In this document: positions 21,256-28,901 of the stretch, one piece after another
How positions within the stretch are numbered: position 1 is the stretch's first letter
Layout of the letters: the number at the start of each line of letters is the position of its first letter
Source: Micromonospora phytophila
GTDB lineage: Bacteria; Actinomycetota; Actinomycetes; Mycobacteriales; Micromonosporaceae
Direction: 5' to 3'
DNA length: 40,445 bases
Assembly (NCBI RefSeq): GCF_023656545.1
Contig: NZ_JAMOKF010000015.1
Location: forward strand, 1-40,445
Position numbers and translations under genes: made by a program
Notes under the pieces: generated by a model
Database searches by the model: none
What the model was told of the DNA's origin: nothing
The model's input: the letters and a program-made list of their open reading frames with translations, nothing else

Positions 21256-22599
21256 ATGAAGACACGACTCACCGCCACCGGTGCCGCCCTGCTCGCGCTG
21301 CTCGTCGCCGTGCTCGCGTTCGGCCAGCCCGCGCGGGCCGCCACCGGCTTCTCGGTCGCGAACGGCAAGCTCTACGACGCCAACGGCAACCAGTTCATCA
21401 TGCGCGGCGTGAACCACGCCCACACCTGGTACCCGCAGCAGACCAGTTCCTTCGCCAACGTCAAGGCGCTCGGCGCGAACACCGTACGGGTGGTGCTCGC
21501 CAGCGGCGACCGGTGGACCCGCAACAGCAACGCCGACGTCGCCAACGTCATCTCGCTCTGCAAGGCCAACCGGCTGATCTGCGTGCTGGAGGTGCACGAC
21601 ACCACCGGCTACGGCGAGCAGAGCGGCGCGATCAGCCTGGACCGGGCGGTCGACTACTGGCTCAGCATCGCCGACGTCCTCGCCGGCCAGGAGAAGTACG
21701 TCATCGTCAACATCGGCAACGAGCCGTACGGCAACCAGAACTACGTCTCCTGGGCCACCGACACGTCCAACGCGATCAAGCGGCTGCGGGCCGCCGGGCT
21801 GGACCACACGATCATGGTGGACGCCCCGAACTGGGGTCAGGACTGGTCGTTCACCATGCGCGACAACGCCGCCTCGGTCTTCGCCGCCGACCCCGACCGC
21901 AACACCGTCTTCTCGATCCACATGTACGGCGTCTTCGACACCGCCGCCGAGATCACCGACTACCTCGGCCGGTTCCGCAGCGCCGGGCTGCCGATCGTGG
22001 TGGGGGAGTTCGGCTTCAACCACTCCGACGGCAACCCCGACGAGGACACCATCCTCTCCTACAGCCAGGCGAACGGGATCGGCTGGCTCGGCTGGTCGTG
22101 GAGCGGCAACGGCGGCGGCGTCGAGTACCTCGACATGGCCACGAACTTCAACCCGGCCGCGCTGACCACGTGGGGCCAGCGGATCTTCAACGGTGCGAAC
22201 GGCATCCGGCAGACCGCGAAGGAGGCGACGGTCTTCGGCGGCACCCCGCCGACCACCCCGCCCCCGACCACCCCGCCGCCGACCACCCCGCCCCCGAGCG
22301 CCGGGTGCACGGCGACGTACGCGGTGGTCAACCAGTGGCAGGGCGGCTTCCAGGGCGAGGTGAAGGTGACCTCCGGGGCGACGGCGATCACCGGCTGGAC
22401 GACGAAGTGGACGTTCGCCGGGGGCCAGACGGTCAGCCAGTCCTGGAACGCCACGCTGACCAGCAGCGGGTCGGCCGTCACCGCCCGCAACGTGGACTAC
22501 AACGGCCGGCTCGGCGCCGGCGCGAGCACCAGCTTCGGCTTCATCGCCAGTTGGAACGGCACCAACGCCACGCCCACGGTGAGCTGCACCGCGAGCTGA
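21256..22599 (+). CDS. Secreted GH5_8 endo-beta-1,4-mannanase with CBM2
   Basis: 447 residues; AGGAAGG precedes the ATG. A Sec signal peptide (cut near ARAA, residue 29) leads to the catalytic domain, which opens GFSVANGKLYDANGNQFIMRGVNHAHTWYP, close to Streptomyces ManA-type mannanases. Acid/base Glu156 lies in NIGNEP and nucleophile Glu251 in VVGEFGF. A TPPPTTPPP linker (about 331-350) joins a C-terminal CBM2, from CTATYAVVNQWQGGFQGEV to the final Cys, with exposed Trp residues for cellulose or mannan binding. It cuts beta-mannan chains outside the cell. Family GH5 also holds cellulases, so plain cellulase annotation is possible. Two LacI-type operators upstream suggest induction by oligosaccharides. 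Confidence 0.9.
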   Translation: MKTRLTATGAALLALLVAVLAFGQPARAATGFSVANGKLYDANGNQFIMRGVNHAHTWYPQQTSSFANVKALGANTVRVVLASGDRWTRNSNADVANVISLCKANRLICVLEVHDTTGYGEQSGAISLDRAVDYWLSIADVLAGQEKYVIVNIGNEPYGNQNYVSWATDTSNAIKRLRAAGLDHTIMVDAPNWGQDWSFTMRDNAASVFAADPDRNTVFSIHMYGVFDTAAEITDYLGRFRSAGLPIVVGEFGFNHSDGNPDEDTILSYSQANGIGWLGWSWSGNGGGVEYLDMATNFNPAALTTWGQRIFNGANGIRQTAKEATVFGGTPPTTPPPTTPPPTTPPPSAGCTATYAVVNQWQGGFQGEVKVTSGATAITGWTTKWTFAGGQTVSQSWNATLTSSGSAVTARNVDYNGRLGAGASTSFGFIASWNGTNATPTVSCTAS

Positions 22600-22613
22600 C
22601 ACCCGCACGAGGA

Positions 22614-22643
22614 GGTGGCCGGGTCCACCCGGACCCGGCCACC
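22614..22643 (+). terminator. Hairpin terminator of the mannanase gene
   Basis: Perfect 13-bp arms GGTGGCCGGGTCC / GGACCCGGCCACC with loop ACCC, 15 bp after the stop codon. Confidence 0.8.
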
Positions 22644-22696
22644 CTGTGCGCCCCACCCCCACCGGCCGAGCAGATCGGCCGGACGCGGGGCCCTCA

Positions 22697-22759
22697 TGAT
22701 CAGTTGATGGAAAACGGTGCAGGATCGGCCCGAGGGAACGGTTTCCCATCAACCGATCA
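22697..22759. repeat. Dispersed long palindrome, copy B
   Basis: TGATCAGTTGATGG and CCATCAACCGATCA pair with one mismatch, and the inner shoulders GAAAACGG / CGGTTTCC also pair. The arms match copy A at 10166-10224 while the loop differs. The right end contains the stop codon of the convergent sigma factor gene (22757-22759). Confidence 0.7.
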
Positions 22760-24022
22760 GGGGCCGGGGGTCGGTCGAGCGGCGAGGCGGGCGGCGCGCA
22801 TGGTGAGGTAGTGCTGCTCCGGCCGGCTCGTGGTCAGCCCGGCCGCCGCCCGGTAGTGGGTCACCGCGCGCTCGTGGTCGCCCGTCATCTCGTACAGGTG
22901 GGCGCGGGCGGCGTGCAGCCGGTGGTGGCCGGCCAGCCGGGGATCGGCGTCCAACGCGGCGAGCGCGTCCAGCCCGGCGGCCGGCCCGTGCACCATGGCG
23001 GTGGCCACCGCCCGGTTGAGCGAGACCACCGGGTTGGCGGAGTGCCGCTCCAGCACCTCGTAGAGGGCGAGGATCTGCGGCCAGTCGGTCTCCTCGGCGG
23101 TGGCCGCCTCGTCGTGCAGCGCGGCGATGGCCGCCTGGAGCTGGTACGGGCCGACCGGTCCCCGGGGCAGCGCCCGGGTGACCAGTGCGACCCCCTCCGC
23201 GATCGCCCCGGCGTCCCAGCGGCCGCGGTCCTGGTCGGCCAGGGAGATCAGTTCGCCGGACGGGCCGGTCCGCGCCGCGGCGCGGGCGTCGGTCAGCAGC
23301 ATCAGCGCGAGCAGGCCGGCGACCTCGCTCTCCTCCGGCAGCAGCGCGTGCAGCGCCCGGGTCAGCCGGACCGCCTCCTCCGAGAGGTCCACCCGGCGCA
23401 GGTCCGCCCCGACGCTGGCGGTGTGCCCCTCGGTGAAGATCAGGTAGAGCACGTGCAGCACCGCGCCCAGCCGCCGCTCCCGGTCGGCCGCGTCGGGCAT
23501 CCGGAACGGGATCCCGGAGGTCCTGATCCGCTGCTTCGCTCGGCTGATCCGCTGGGCCATGGTGGCCTCGGGCACCAGGAAGGCTTGGGCGATCTCGGCG
23601 GTGCTCAGGCCGCCGACCGCCCGCAGGGTCAGCGCGATCGCGGAGGCCGGCGAGAGCGCCGGATGGCAGCAGAGGAAGAGCAGGACGAGGGTGTCGTCCC
23701 GGTCGGCGGTCAGCTGGTCGTCCACCCCGGCGGCGGTCCACCGGTCCTCCGGCTCGCGGCGGGCGGCGAGGTCCTCCCGCCGCCGCCGGGCCGCCTCGCC
23801 CCGGACCAGTTCGATCATCCGGCGGTACGCGACCTGGATCAGCCAGCCGCGCGGGTTGTCCGGCAGGCCCTCGCCGGGCCACTGCGTCGCCGCGGCCAGC
23901 AGCGCCTCCTGCACGGCGTCCTCGGCGGTGGAGAAGTCACCGAAGCGGCGGGTCAGCACGCCGAGGACCTGCGGCGCCAGCTCGCGCAGCAGGTCCTCGA
24001 CGCGTCGGTCGGCGGTGTTCAG
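22757..24022 (-). CDS. ECF42-type RNA polymerase sigma factor (SigJ-like, long C-terminus)
   Basis: 421 residues if started at CTG 24022; the first ATG/GTG/TTG start in frame is GTG 23959, giving 400 residues. I prefer CTG because the 21 codons before 23959 read LNTADRRVEDLLRELAPQVLG, which completes sigma region 2.1, and AGGAG lies 10 nt before the CTG. Region 2 continues TRRFGDFSTAEDAVQEALLAA and DNPRGWLIQVAYRRMIELVR. Region 4 has LTLRAVGGLSTAEIAQAFLVPEATMAQRISRAK. The remainder is the TPR-like extension (DUF6596) typical of ECF42. Such sigma factors have no classical anti-sigma and go with YCII/DGPF proteins, as here. Confidence 0.85.
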   Translation of the reverse strand: MNTADRRVEDLLRELAPQVLGVLTRRFGDFSTAEDAVQEALLAAATQWPGEGLPDNPRGWLIQVAYRRMIELVRGEAARRRREDLAARREPEDRWTAAGVDDQLTADRDDTLVLLFLCCHPALSPASAIALTLRAVGGLSTAEIAQAFLVPEATMAQRISRAKQRIRTSGIPFRMPDAADRERRLGAVLHVLYLIFTEGHTASVGADLRRVDLSEEAVRLTRALHALLPEESEVAGLLALMLLTDARAAARTGPSGELISLADQDRGRWDAGAIAEGVALVTRALPRGPVGPYQLQAAIAALHDEAATAEETDWPQILALYEVLERHSANPVVSLNRAVATAMVHGPAAGLDALAALDADPRLAGHHRLHAARAHLYEMTGDHERAVTHYRAAAGLTTSRPEQHYLTMRAARLAARPTPGP

Positions 24023-24026
24023 CCGT

Positions 24027-24428
24027 TCACATCTCCTGCGTTGGGGCCGACATGACCGGGTGCACCTCGATCGGCATGTTCAGCGGGCGACCGCCCGGCC
24101 CGGGCGCGGTGGAGATGTGTGCGGCGAGCTCCACGGCCCGCTCCGGGGTCTCGCAGTCGACGATCCAGAAGCCGGCGAGGAATTCCTTGGTCTCGGCGAA
24201 CGGGCCCTCGGTGACCACCGGCGTCCCGCCCTCGCCCGCGCGGACGATCTTCGCCTGCGCCGGCCCGGCCAGGCCCTCGCCGCCCACCAGCTCACCGTCG
24301 GCGGCCAGCTTGCCGTTGACCTCCGACATGAACCCGACGTGCGCCCGGATCTCCTCGGGCGACCAGGTGTCGATCGAGGGGAAGTCGGTCCCGGCGGCAC
24401 TGAACTGCATCAGCAACATGTACTTCAC
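24027..24428 (-). CDS. YCII/DGPF-domain protein, partner of the ECF42 sigma factor
   Basis: 133 residues from GTG 24428, with GAGGAG 7 nt upstream; the longer open frame is out-of-family. The protein starts VKYMLLMQFSAAGTDFPSID. It has the DGPF-like motif as VTEGPFAETKEFLAGFWIVD and the helix CETPERAVELAAHIS, then GGRPLNMPIEVHPV. It is a small ferredoxin-like fold of the YCII superfamily. It is the first gene of the pair, and its stop lies 4 nt before the proposed sigma start. In other actinomycetes DGPF proteins are the main targets of ECF42; TGTCGA, reported as the -35 motif of that group, is found at 24504-24499 on this strand, but its -10 is not clear. Confidence 0.88.
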   Translation of the reverse strand: MKYMLLMQFSAAGTDFPSIDTWSPEEIRAHVGFMSEVNGKLAADGELVGGEGLAGPAQAKIVRAGEGGTPVVTEGPFAETKEFLAGFWIVDCETPERAVELAAHISTAPGPGGRPLNMPIEVHPVMSAPTQEM

Positions 24429-24746
24429 GTCTGGCTCCTCACGCCTGCGCACCATCATCGGTGCTCTCACCCACAGGTAGAAGCCGGCACCCCGGTCCTC
24501 GACATCCGCGACGAGAAAATCCCGGAAACTTTGGCCGACCGCGACGACCGGCCGCATCACCGCTCTGGCACGAACCAGGAGCGCGCCCGCCGCCCGGCCC
24601 CGCTCGACGGGCCGGCCACCGCACGTGAACAGGCACTGGCACGTGGACAGGCACTGCCCGTCAACGCGCGGACAGGACTGCGTCGGCACGCGGACAGGCG
24701 CCGCCTGCCGGGACGCGGACAGGCAACACGCGTCGGCAGGCGCCGG
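24429..24746. other. 318-bp intergenic stretch with promoter and repeats
   Basis: No gene that I can support. The left part carries the leader of the YCII gene with a possible ECF42 -35 (TGTCGA, minus strand). The right part is the degenerate repeat at 24623-24724, just after the end of the alpha-galactosidase gene. Confidence 0.6.
24623..24724 (+). repeat. Five degenerate copies of ACGYGGACAGGC
   Basis: Copies begin near 24623, 24641, 24666, 24688 and 24713, with a spacing of 18-25 bp. The core GGACAGG is kept in four copies and appears as GAACAGG in the first. They may be a worn minisatellite or a site array. Confidence 0.6.
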
Positions 24747-26936
24747 TCAGTCGACGGCGGTGACCTCCAGCAGGACGGTCTGCTCGGGGTGCAGCGCCGG
24801 CACCTGGAGCCCGACCGTCGCCAGGACCGTGCCGCCGAGCGTCACGCCGCCGCGGGACAGCCAGCCCGGCTCGGTCATCTGGAGCGTCGCCGGCCCCGGC
24901 ACACCCGCCGCCGGCCGCACCGCGTACCGCCGCCGCGGGTCCAGGCCGGGGAGCCGGACCGGCCCGGGGACCTGGGCCACCGACGTGGCCAGCCGCGCCA
25001 CCGCGTACACCGCCCGCGAGCCGTCGTGGGCGACCACGCCGTGCGCCCAGACGGCCGGGTCGGGGTGGTCGACCCGGACCACCCGCCCGGTGTGCAGCAG
25101 CGGGCGGAGCCGCTTGTGCAGCGCCACCCAGGCGGCCAGCTCGCGGCGCTGCTCCGCGCCGATCGTGCCGATGTCCCATTCGATGCCGTGGTGGCCGAAG
25201 AGCGCGGTCGCCGCCCGGAAACCCAGGTCGTGCACCCGGTGCGTGGTGTGCGAGCGCTCCGGCCCGATGTGGGTGCCGACCAGCTCGGGCGGGAGCAGCA
25301 GCCCCGTCCAGCGTTGGATCGCCAGCCGTTCGAGGGCGTCGTTGCAGTCGCTGGCCCACACCCGGTCAGTACGCCGCAGGATCTCCAGGTCCACCCGAGC
25401 GCCGCCGGAGGAGCAGCTCTCGATCTCCACTGCGGGGTGGCGGGCCCGCAGCTCGTCCAGGAGCCGGTAGACCGCCAGGGTCTGCTCGTGCACCCCGGGC
25501 CGGCCGTGGTGGCCCGCCTCGGTCAGGTCCCGGTTGTGGTCCCACTTCAGGTAGCCGATGCCGGGGTGCCCGGTGAGCAGCGCGTCCAACCGCTCGAGCA
25601 GGTACGCGTACGCCTGCGGGTGGGCCACGTCGAGCACCTGCTGGTGGCGCCACTCGGGCGGCAGCCGGCCGGGCGCCGCCAGCACCCACTCCGGGTGGGT
25701 GCGGAAGAGGTCCGAGTCCGGGTTGACCATCTCCGGCTCGACCCAGAGTCCGAACTGGAGCCCACGGCCGGTGACGTGGTCGATCAGCGGTCCCAGCCCG
25801 TCCGGCCAGACCCCGTCGTCGACGAACCAGTCGCCGAGCCCGGCGGTGTCGTTGCGCCGCCCCCGGAACCAGCCGTCGTCGAGCACGAACCGTTCGACCC
25901 CCACCTCAACGGCGTGGTCGGCCAGCTCGCGCAGCCGCGTCAGATCGTGGTCGAAGTAGACCGCCTCCCAGACGTTGAGGGTGACCGGGCGGGGCGACGC
26001 CGGGTGCCCCGGCCGGGCCCGCAGGTGCGTGTGCAGGACGTCGCTGAGCCCGTCCAGCCCGGCGTCGGACCGGACCGCGTACAGCAGGGGGGTGGCGTAC
26101 TCGCCGCCGGGGGCGAGCACCACCTCGCCGGGGGCGAGCAGCTCCCCGCCGCCCAGGGTGGACTCGCCGGTGGGCCGCCGTTCGGCGAAGGTCACGTGGT
26201 CGCCGCTCCACGCGGTGTGCACCGTCCACACCTCGCCGTGGCCGAAGCCGAAGCCGGCGGTGCCGGCGACCAGCAGCAGCGTCGCGTCGTGCCCGGTCCG
26301 GCCGTGCCGGCCCTCGCGGACCCAGGTGCCCATCGGCCAGGGGTGCCGCTGCGGGGACCGTTCCCGGCACCACCGGCCGGTCAGGTCGAGCAGTTCGGTG
26401 GCGACCGCCGGGACCGGCAGCACCGGGGTCAGCTCCCGCAGCTCGTACGGGGTGGCGCCGTCGTTGCGCAGCCGGTGCCGCAGCAGCAGCAGACCGGTCG
26501 GATCCAGCTCGATCTCGACGGTCAGCGACAGCGCGGCCTGCGGGTCGCGGGCGCGTACGCTCACCCGCGCCGCGCCGCTGTCGCCGCGGCCCGCCGAGGG
26601 CCCGCCCGGGTCACCGCCCGGTGGTACCCCGTCGGCGTCCTGCACGTCGACGGAATCCAGGCGGAACGCCGTCGACCAGGCCGCGCCGGCGCGGTGGCCG
26701 GCGAGCCCCGGCCGGCCGCTCCAGCCGGCGGAACCCTCCGGCAGCAGCGACAGCACGGTCGGGGCGTCGAAGCTGCTCGGCACCACCGGCGGGACGGTGG
26801 CGTCGACCAGCGCGGCGAGCTCGTCGGCGGTGGTCGGGCCGAGATCAGCGCCCCAGTGCACGACCCGGGGCAGTCCCTCACCGCGCGCGTCCAGCACCAG
26901 GCTGGTCCGCGCGCGGCGCAGGTGGACGATCGTCAT
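24747..26936 (-). CDS. GH36 alpha-galactosidase
   Basis: 729 residues; ATG 26936 overlaps the permease stop (ATGA). The frame stays open 950 bp further upstream, but that is a shadow of the permease gene. An N-terminal beta-sandwich domain leads to the catalytic barrel with VNVWEAVYFDHDL-like and FVLDDGWF segments. KWDHNRD carries the nucleophile (Asp466), and SSGGARVDLEIL plus WASDCND carries the acid/base (Asp530). Then comes a small C-terminal beta domain. No signal peptide is present, so it acts in the cytosol on imported oligosaccharides, removing alpha-1,6-galactose from melibiose, raffinose or galactomanno-oligosaccharides. It is the last gene of the transporter operon. Confidence 0.92.
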   Translation of the reverse strand: MTIVHLRRARTSLVLDARGEGLPRVVHWGADLGPTTADELAALVDATVPPVVPSSFDAPTVLSLLPEGSAGWSGRPGLAGHRAGAAWSTAFRLDSVDVQDADGVPPGGDPGGPSAGRGDSGAARVSVRARDPQAALSLTVEIELDPTGLLLLRHRLRNDGATPYELRELTPVLPVPAVATELLDLTGRWCRERSPQRHPWPMGTWVREGRHGRTGHDATLLLVAGTAGFGFGHGEVWTVHTAWSGDHVTFAERRPTGESTLGGGELLAPGEVVLAPGGEYATPLLYAVRSDAGLDGLSDVLHTHLRARPGHPASPRPVTLNVWEAVYFDHDLTRLRELADHAVEVGVERFVLDDGWFRGRRNDTAGLGDWFVDDGVWPDGLGPLIDHVTGRGLQFGLWVEPEMVNPDSDLFRTHPEWVLAAPGRLPPEWRHQQVLDVAHPQAYAYLLERLDALLTGHPGIGYLKWDHNRDLTEAGHHGRPGVHEQTLAVYRLLDELRARHPAVEIESCSSGGARVDLEILRRTDRVWASDCNDALERLAIQRWTGLLLPPELVGTHIGPERSHTTHRVHDLGFRAATALFGHHGIEWDIGTIGAEQRRELAAWVALHKRLRPLLHTGRVVRVDHPDPAVWAHGVVAHDGSRAVYAVARLATSVAQVPGPVRLPGLDPRRRYAVRPAAGVPGPATLQMTEPGWLSRGGVTLGGTVLATVGLQVPALHPEQTVLLEVTAVD

Positions 26937-27844
26937 CCCTTGCTCGCTCCCAGGGTCAGACCCCGGACGAACTGCTTCTGCAGCAGGAAGAAGACCACCA
27001 GGGTGGGGATCGCGACCAGCACCGAGCCGGCCGAGACCAGGTTGTTGTCGGTGAAGAACTCGCCGCGCAGGTTGTTCAGCGAGCTGGTCACCGGGAACTT
27101 GTCGCCGGTGCGCATCAGCACGGTGGCCCAGAAGAACTCGTTGTAGATCCAGGTCACCTCCAGCGTGGCCAGCGCGGCCAGGGCCGGCCGGCACAGCGGC
27201 ATGGTCACCTGCCAGTACTGCCGCCAGACGCTCGCGCCGTCGACCATCGCGGCCTCGTAGAGGTCGCGCGGCAGCGCCTTCATGTAGTTGCTCAGCACGA
27301 AGACGCAGAAGCCGCACTGGAAGGCCACGTTGACCAGGATCAGCCCCCAGTAGCTGTCGTAGAGCAGCTCGGAGTCGCTCATGAACGCCGGCAGTGGCAC
27401 CTGGGTGAAGAGCCGGAACAGCGGGATCAGCAGGGCCTGCTGGGGCAGCAAGTTCGCCGCGGTGAACAGGCCGAGCAGGACGATGTTGGTCTTCCAGCTG
27501 AACCGGGCGATGACGAACGCCACGCACGAGGCGAGGAAGAGCGTCACCAGGACGGCCGGCACGGTGATGTAGGCGGAGTTGAGGAAGTGCTTGCCGAACT
27601 CGGCGGTCTGCCAGGCGGTGACGTAGTTGTCGAAGGTCCAGCCGCCGAGCGAGACGTAGCCGTTGGTCGCGGTGTACTCGTAGGACCGCAGCGAGGTCAG
27701 CACCGCCCAGAAGATCGGAAAGAGCCACCCGATCGCCACCGCCGCCAGGAAGACGTGCAGGACCACCCGGGCCGGCCGCAGCGGCCGGCGGGACGGGGCC
27801 GGGGCGGTGTCCGCCGGCTCGCGGGTCAGGGTCGTGGTGCTCAT
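26933..27844 (-). CDS. Carbohydrate ABC transporter permease (MalG type)
   Basis: 303 residues, GCGAGGTGG before the ATG. Six membrane helices start with VVLHVFLAAVAIGWLFPIFWAVLTSL. The EAA loop, EAAMVDGASVWRQYWQVTMPLCRPA, is the contact site for the ATPase. The C-terminus ends in QKQFVRGLTLGASKG, usual for MalG-like subunits. It forms the membrane channel with the permease encoded upstream and works with the binding lipoprotein. No ATPase gene is in the operon, so a shared MsiK-like ATPase is probable. Confidence 0.92.
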   Translation of the reverse strand: MSTTTLTREPADTAPAPSRRPLRPARVVLHVFLAAVAIGWLFPIFWAVLTSLRSYEYTATNGYVSLGGWTFDNYVTAWQTAEFGKHFLNSAYITVPAVLVTLFLASCVAFVIARFSWKTNIVLLGLFTAANLLPQQALLIPLFRLFTQVPLPAFMSDSELLYDSYWGLILVNVAFQCGFCVFVLSNYMKALPRDLYEAAMVDGASVWRQYWQVTMPLCRPALAALATLEVTWIYNEFFWATVLMRTGDKFPVTSSLNNLRGEFFTDNNLVSAGSVLVAIPTLVVFFLLQKQFVRGLTLGASKG

Positions 27845-27920
27845 GCGACCACCTCGCTTCGCTCGGCGGCCGCCTGAGGCTCCACGGCACCGCCCCTGAT
27901 GATTCGCACGCCGCGCCCGC

Positions 27921-28880
27921 TCATCGCCGGCCCTCCCGCATCACGGTCGCCAGGTAGATTGTGATGAAGACCAGCGAGACGACCAGCATGATGGTCGCCA
28001 GCGCCGACCCGAAGCCGATCCGGCTCGCCTCGCCCACCACGTTCTGGGTGACCAGCGCGGAGAGCAGCTCCAGCCCGTTGCGACCCTTGTTGATGACCCA
28101 GACCAGGTCGAACGCGCGCAGCGACTCGATCACCGTCACCACCAGCACGATGATGTTGATCGGCCGCATGACCGGGAAGACCACCCGGAAGAAGGTGCTG
28201 GTCTCCGAGGCGCCGTCCACCGCCGCCGCCTCCCGCAGCGACGGGTCCACGCCCTTCAGTCCGGCCAGGTAGAGCAGCATGATGTAGCCGACGTGCCGCC
28301 AGCCGGCGGCCACCAGCACGGCCCAGATGTTCACGTTCGGGTCGCCGTACCAGTCGACGTCGGTGCCGAGGACCGCGTTGAGCAGACCCTGGTCGCGGGA
28401 GTAGAGCAGCTGCCAGACGAAGCCGATCAGCGCCAGGGAGAGCACCACCGGCAGGTAGAGCGCGGTCTGGTAGAACCGGGTGCCGCGCAGCTCCTTGTCG
28501 AGCAGGACGGCCAGGAACATCCCGAACGGGGTGGCCACCGCGAACAGCGCCGCCAGCCAGAGCAGGTTGTTCTGCACGGCCGGCACGAACGGCGGGTAGA
28601 TGTCGATGACGTCGGCGTAGTTGCGGCCGCCGACCCAGTCGATCTCGCTCACCGGGCCGATGCCGTCCCAGTCGGTGCCGGAGAGCGCCACCGTGGCCAG
28701 GGCCGGCAGCCAGACCAGACCGACGACGAGCAACAGCGGTACGAGCACCATGAGCGTGATGACCACGCGGTCGGTGCGGGACAGGAGCCGTAGCCGGCGG
28801 CCGCGACCACCCGTGGAGGTGGTGGTCGCGGCCGGGGGCGGCACGGCGCGATCCGCTTGGATCAGGGGCAGGTCGGACAC
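27921..28880 (-). CDS. Carbohydrate ABC transporter permease (MalF type)
   Basis: 319 residues from GTG 28880, with GGGGAAGGA upstream. A Pro/Thr-rich, basic cytoplasmic N-terminus is followed by six helices (LVPLLLVVGLVWLPALATVALS first). The EAA loop is REAAAVDGASETSTFFRVVFPVMRP. It pairs with the MalG-type subunit to form the channel. A 76-bp gap separates it from that gene without a terminator, so they share a transcript. Confidence 0.92.
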   Translation of the reverse strand: MSDLPLIQADRAVPPPAATTTSTGGRGRRLRLLSRTDRVVITLMVLVPLLLVVGLVWLPALATVALSGTDWDGIGPVSEIDWVGGRNYADVIDIYPPFVPAVQNNLLWLAALFAVATPFGMFLAVLLDKELRGTRFYQTALYLPVVLSLALIGFVWQLLYSRDQGLLNAVLGTDVDWYGDPNVNIWAVLVAAGWRHVGYIMLLYLAGLKGVDPSLREAAAVDGASETSTFFRVVFPVMRPINIIVLVVTVIESLRAFDLVWVINKGRNGLELLSALVTQNVVGEASRIGFGSALATIMLVVSLVFITIYLATVMREGRR

Positions 28881-28901
28881 GATGTCCTTCCCCTCTCGCC
28901 G

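Noticed and set aside
23559..27146. 1195-codon open frame on the plus strand
   Set aside because: It lies antisense to the sigma factor, YCII and alpha-galactosidase genes, has no domain, and is rich in Arg/Gly/Pro as expected from the complementary frame of high-GC coding DNA.
26937..27890. N-terminal extension of the alpha-galactosidase frame to 1047 codons
   Set aside because: The extra 318 residues overlap the permease gene in another frame and have no GH36 similarity; the ATGA overlap at 26933-26936 gives a natural start.
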